Positions 6,054 through 7,054 of a stretch of DNA of 7,054 bases are shown piece by piece. The notes below the pieces were generated by a model. The model was not told the DNA's origin and made no database searches. It was given only the letters and a program-made list of their open reading frames with translations. Both the position numbers and the translations under genes were made by a program. The number at the start of each line of letters is the position of its first letter. Position 1 is the first letter of the stretch. This DNA comes from JBKPHS01 sp046729975 (GTDB lineage Bacteria > Actinomycetota > Thermoleophilia > Solirubrobacterales > Thermoleophilaceae), in NCBI GenBank assembly GCA_046729975.1, contig JBKPHS010000020.1, positions 1 through 7,054 on the forward strand. Reading direction: 5' to 3'.

Positions 6054-6142
6054 ACAGGTCGGCGGCCGAGCCATCTCCCGAAGGAGACCTCTTGCTTTGC
6101 GTCCCCGCCTCGCGACGGGTTTGCCTTTTTCAAACTTCGTGA
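6052..6142 (-). promoter_or_regulatory. Cyclic-di-GMP-I (GEMM-I) riboswitch
   Basis: The leader RNA of the TasA-like/sipW operon carries the invariant blocks of the GEMM-I aptamer in order. AAAAAGGCAAACC (6130-6118) is followed by stem CCCGUC/GGCGGG (6119-6114 with 6109-6104), capped by a GCGA GNRA tetraloop, then GGGACGCAAAGC (6105-6094). Next comes a second arm: GAG/CUC (6091-6089 with 6070-6068), an asymmetric internal loop, and UCUCC/GGAGA (6087-6083 with 6078-6074) capped by UUCG. GCCGA (6063-6059) closes the core. A plausible interrupted P1 pairs 6142-6139 with 6055-6052, 6136-6135 with 6057-6056, and 6133-6131 with 6061-6059. Against the Vc2 crystal-structure numbering, G20 aligns with G6125, A47 with A6098 and C92 with C6062. 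A G at position 20 fits c-di-GMP rather than the cAMP-GMP variant, which carries A. The aptamer ends at the ribosome binding site with no terminator-like U-run, so translational control is likely. Confidence 0.93.
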
Positions 6143-6286
6143 CCACTTTCGGCGTATCGCCACACGCGCTATGAGGCCATCTGGACAAACCTGCAGGTTC
6201 CGTGGAGCGTCCGGCAGTGGAGACGAAGTCGAATTGCGCGGGTTCGCTCGCTTTGAGGTAGTGGGAGGCCGATAGGTTCCAGCGCT
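6143..6286. other. Divergent promoter region, no gene seen
   Basis: Non-coding stretch between the riboswitch and the divergent glycosyltransferase. It must hold the promoter of the riboswitch operon (-) and probably that of the glycosyltransferase (+). On the - strand a weak -10-like CGATAC at 6158-6153 would place a transcript start near 6147, just ahead of P1, but no convincing -35 is spaced correctly. It lies within a small inverted repeat, GGCG-TAT-CGCC, at 6151-6161. On the + strand TTGCGC (6234-6239) and GGTAGT (6257-6262) are 17 bases apart but match consensus poorly. A 12-bp palindrome lies at 6188-6199. Confidence 0.5.
6188..6199. promoter_or_regulatory. 12-bp perfect palindrome, candidate operator
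   Basis: AACCTGCAGGTT is a perfect inverted repeat without spacer, in the middle of the divergent intergenic region, about 40 bp upstream of the likely transcript start of the riboswitch operon. Symmetric sites like this often bind dimeric regulators. The regulator is unknown and chance occurrence is not excluded. Confidence 0.3.
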
Positions 6287-7054
6287 GTGAGCTCCTCCTC
6301 CGGTGCGCGTCGCGTGTTGATGGCCCTGCTGTTCTTCCCGCGCGGCGGCTCGGCCCAGGTCGCGCGCTACGTCGCGCGCAACCTTCCGGACGACGGCTGG
6401 GACGTGACTCTGGTCTCCGGCTCCCTCGGCGGCCCAGGCGATCAGACGCACGCTCCGACCTTCTTCGCCGGCCTCGACGTCAGGCCCGTGGACTACACCG
6501 CGGCTCGCGACGCTCCCGACCCGCTGCTCGCCGAGCGGCCCTTCCACCCCTCCTACGAGGATCGGCCCGGCGCGCCCGACCGGGTCTTCTCCCGCGCCGG
6601 CGACGACGTCTACCAGCACCTCGTCTCGGCGTGGGAGCGCGAGCTGGCGGCGGCGGCCGCGGCCGACGCGGACGTCCTGCACCTGCACCATCTGACGCCT
6701 ATCAACGAGGCGGCAGCGCGGGCCTTCCCGGACGTCCCGGTCGTGGGGCACCTGCACGGCACCGAGCTGCTGATGCTGGACGAGATCGAGCGAGGGCCGC
6801 CCGCCGGCTGGGACCACGCCGAGGCCTGGGCCGACCGCATGCGCGGCTGGGCTCGCCGCTGCGAGCGGCTCTTCGTGCTCTCCCGGGACGCGGTCGAGCG
6901 TGTCCCGGGCGTCCTCGGCGTTGAGCCGGGACGCGTCGTCTGGGCGCCGAACGGCTTCGATCCCGGCGCCTTCGACCGCCGGCCCATGCGAGGGGAGGAG
7001 CGGGTGCGCTTCTGGCAGCGCTGGCTCGTGGAGGAGCCCCGCGGCTGGGACGAG
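6287..7054 (+). CDS. GT4-type (group 1) glycosyltransferase, 3' partial
   Basis: N-terminal 256 residues of a GT-B fold glycosyltransferase; the frame stays open to the window end. Family members move a sugar from a nucleotide-sugar donor to a glycan or lipid acceptor at the inner membrane face or in the cytosol. Visible features are the first Rossmann strand and glycine loop RVLMALLFFPRGGSAQVARY (about 9-28), DVLHLHHLTPINEAA and VVGHLHGTELL of the acceptor domain, and the interdomain segment RLFVLSRDAVERV...VVWAPNGFDPGAFD. The donor-binding C-terminal domain with the E(x7)E motif lies beyond the window. The start is taken as GTG at 6287 because starting at ATG 6320 would cut off the first beta strand; a GTG at 6314 is also possible. 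The ribosome site is weak (an AGG about ten bases upstream, a GGGAGG farther off). It is divergent from the c-di-GMP-controlled matrix-like operon, so a role in surface polysaccharide is possible but inferred. Confidence 0.88.
   Translation, partial: MSSSSGARRVLMALLFFPRGGSAQVARYVARNLPDDGWDVTLVSGSLGGPGDQTHAPTFFAGLDVRPVDYTAARDAPDPLLAERPFHPSYEDRPGAPDRVFSRAGDDVYQHLVSAWERELAAAAAADADVLHLHHLTPINEAAARAFPDVPVVGHLHGTELLMLDEIERGPPAGWDHAEAWADRMRGWARRCERLFVLSRDAVERVPGVLGVEPGRVVWAPNGFDPGAFDRRPMRGEERVRFWQRWLVEEPRGWDE

Noticed and set aside
6126..6130. TTTTT run on the + strand as a possible terminator
   Set aside because: It is the complement of the conserved A-run before GGCAAACC in the riboswitch; no gene ends upstream of it on the + strand.
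6052..6142. cAMP-GMP (GEMM-Ib) specificity for the riboswitch
   Set aside because: The base aligned with Vc2 G20 is G, whereas the cAMP-GMP variants carry A there.
4978..6174. 398-codon open frame on the + strand over the sipW and small TasA-like genes
   Set aside because: Antisense shadow; the - strand genes have signal peptides, catalytic motifs and ribosome sites, and this frame crosses the riboswitch.
5786..6817. 343-codon open frame on the - strand crossing the riboswitch and the glycosyltransferase
   Set aside because: No domain; it overlaps a structured RNA and the coding strand of a clear GT4 gene.

Overview
The window is GC-rich DNA (about 70% by eye) with tightly packed, often overlapping genes and GTG or TTG starts. 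This fits a high-GC actinobacterium. The style of the secreted proteins and of the SipW-like signal peptidase suggests the class Thermoleophilia (Solirubrobacterales-like), but that placement is inference from protein style, not from a marker gene.

Left half (1-3395): ordinary metabolic genes. An M20-family metallohydrolase whose 5' end lies outside the window overlaps by one base a D-isomer-specific 2-hydroxyacid dehydrogenase; both are on the + strand and look like one operon. A YjbQ/UPF0047 protein on the - strand converges on the dehydrogenase with a 20-bp overlap. A short-chain dehydrogenase/reductase runs + from a 41-bp divergent gap next to yjbQ.

Right half (3392-6142, - strand): a three-gene secretion cassette. 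In transcription order it encodes a small TasA/camelysin-like secreted protein, a SipW-type (Ser/His) signal peptidase, and a large TasA-like protein with extra C-terminal beta-sandwich domains. The layout resembles Bacillus subtilis tapA-sipW-tasA, the biofilm-fibre operon. The leader carries a clear cyclic-di-GMP-I (GEMM-I) riboswitch that ends where the ribosome binding site of the first gene begins. A 7-base stretch of its P3 hairpin is the exact complement of that ribosome binding site, which suggests translational control. The simplest model is that c-di-GMP controls production of two SipW-processed extracellular proteins together with their dedicated peptidase.

Right edge (6287-7054, +): a divergently transcribed GT4-type glycosyltransferase, cut by the window end. 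The gap between it and the matrix-like operon holds the riboswitch, a 12-bp perfect palindrome that may be an operator, and only weak promoter-like sequences.
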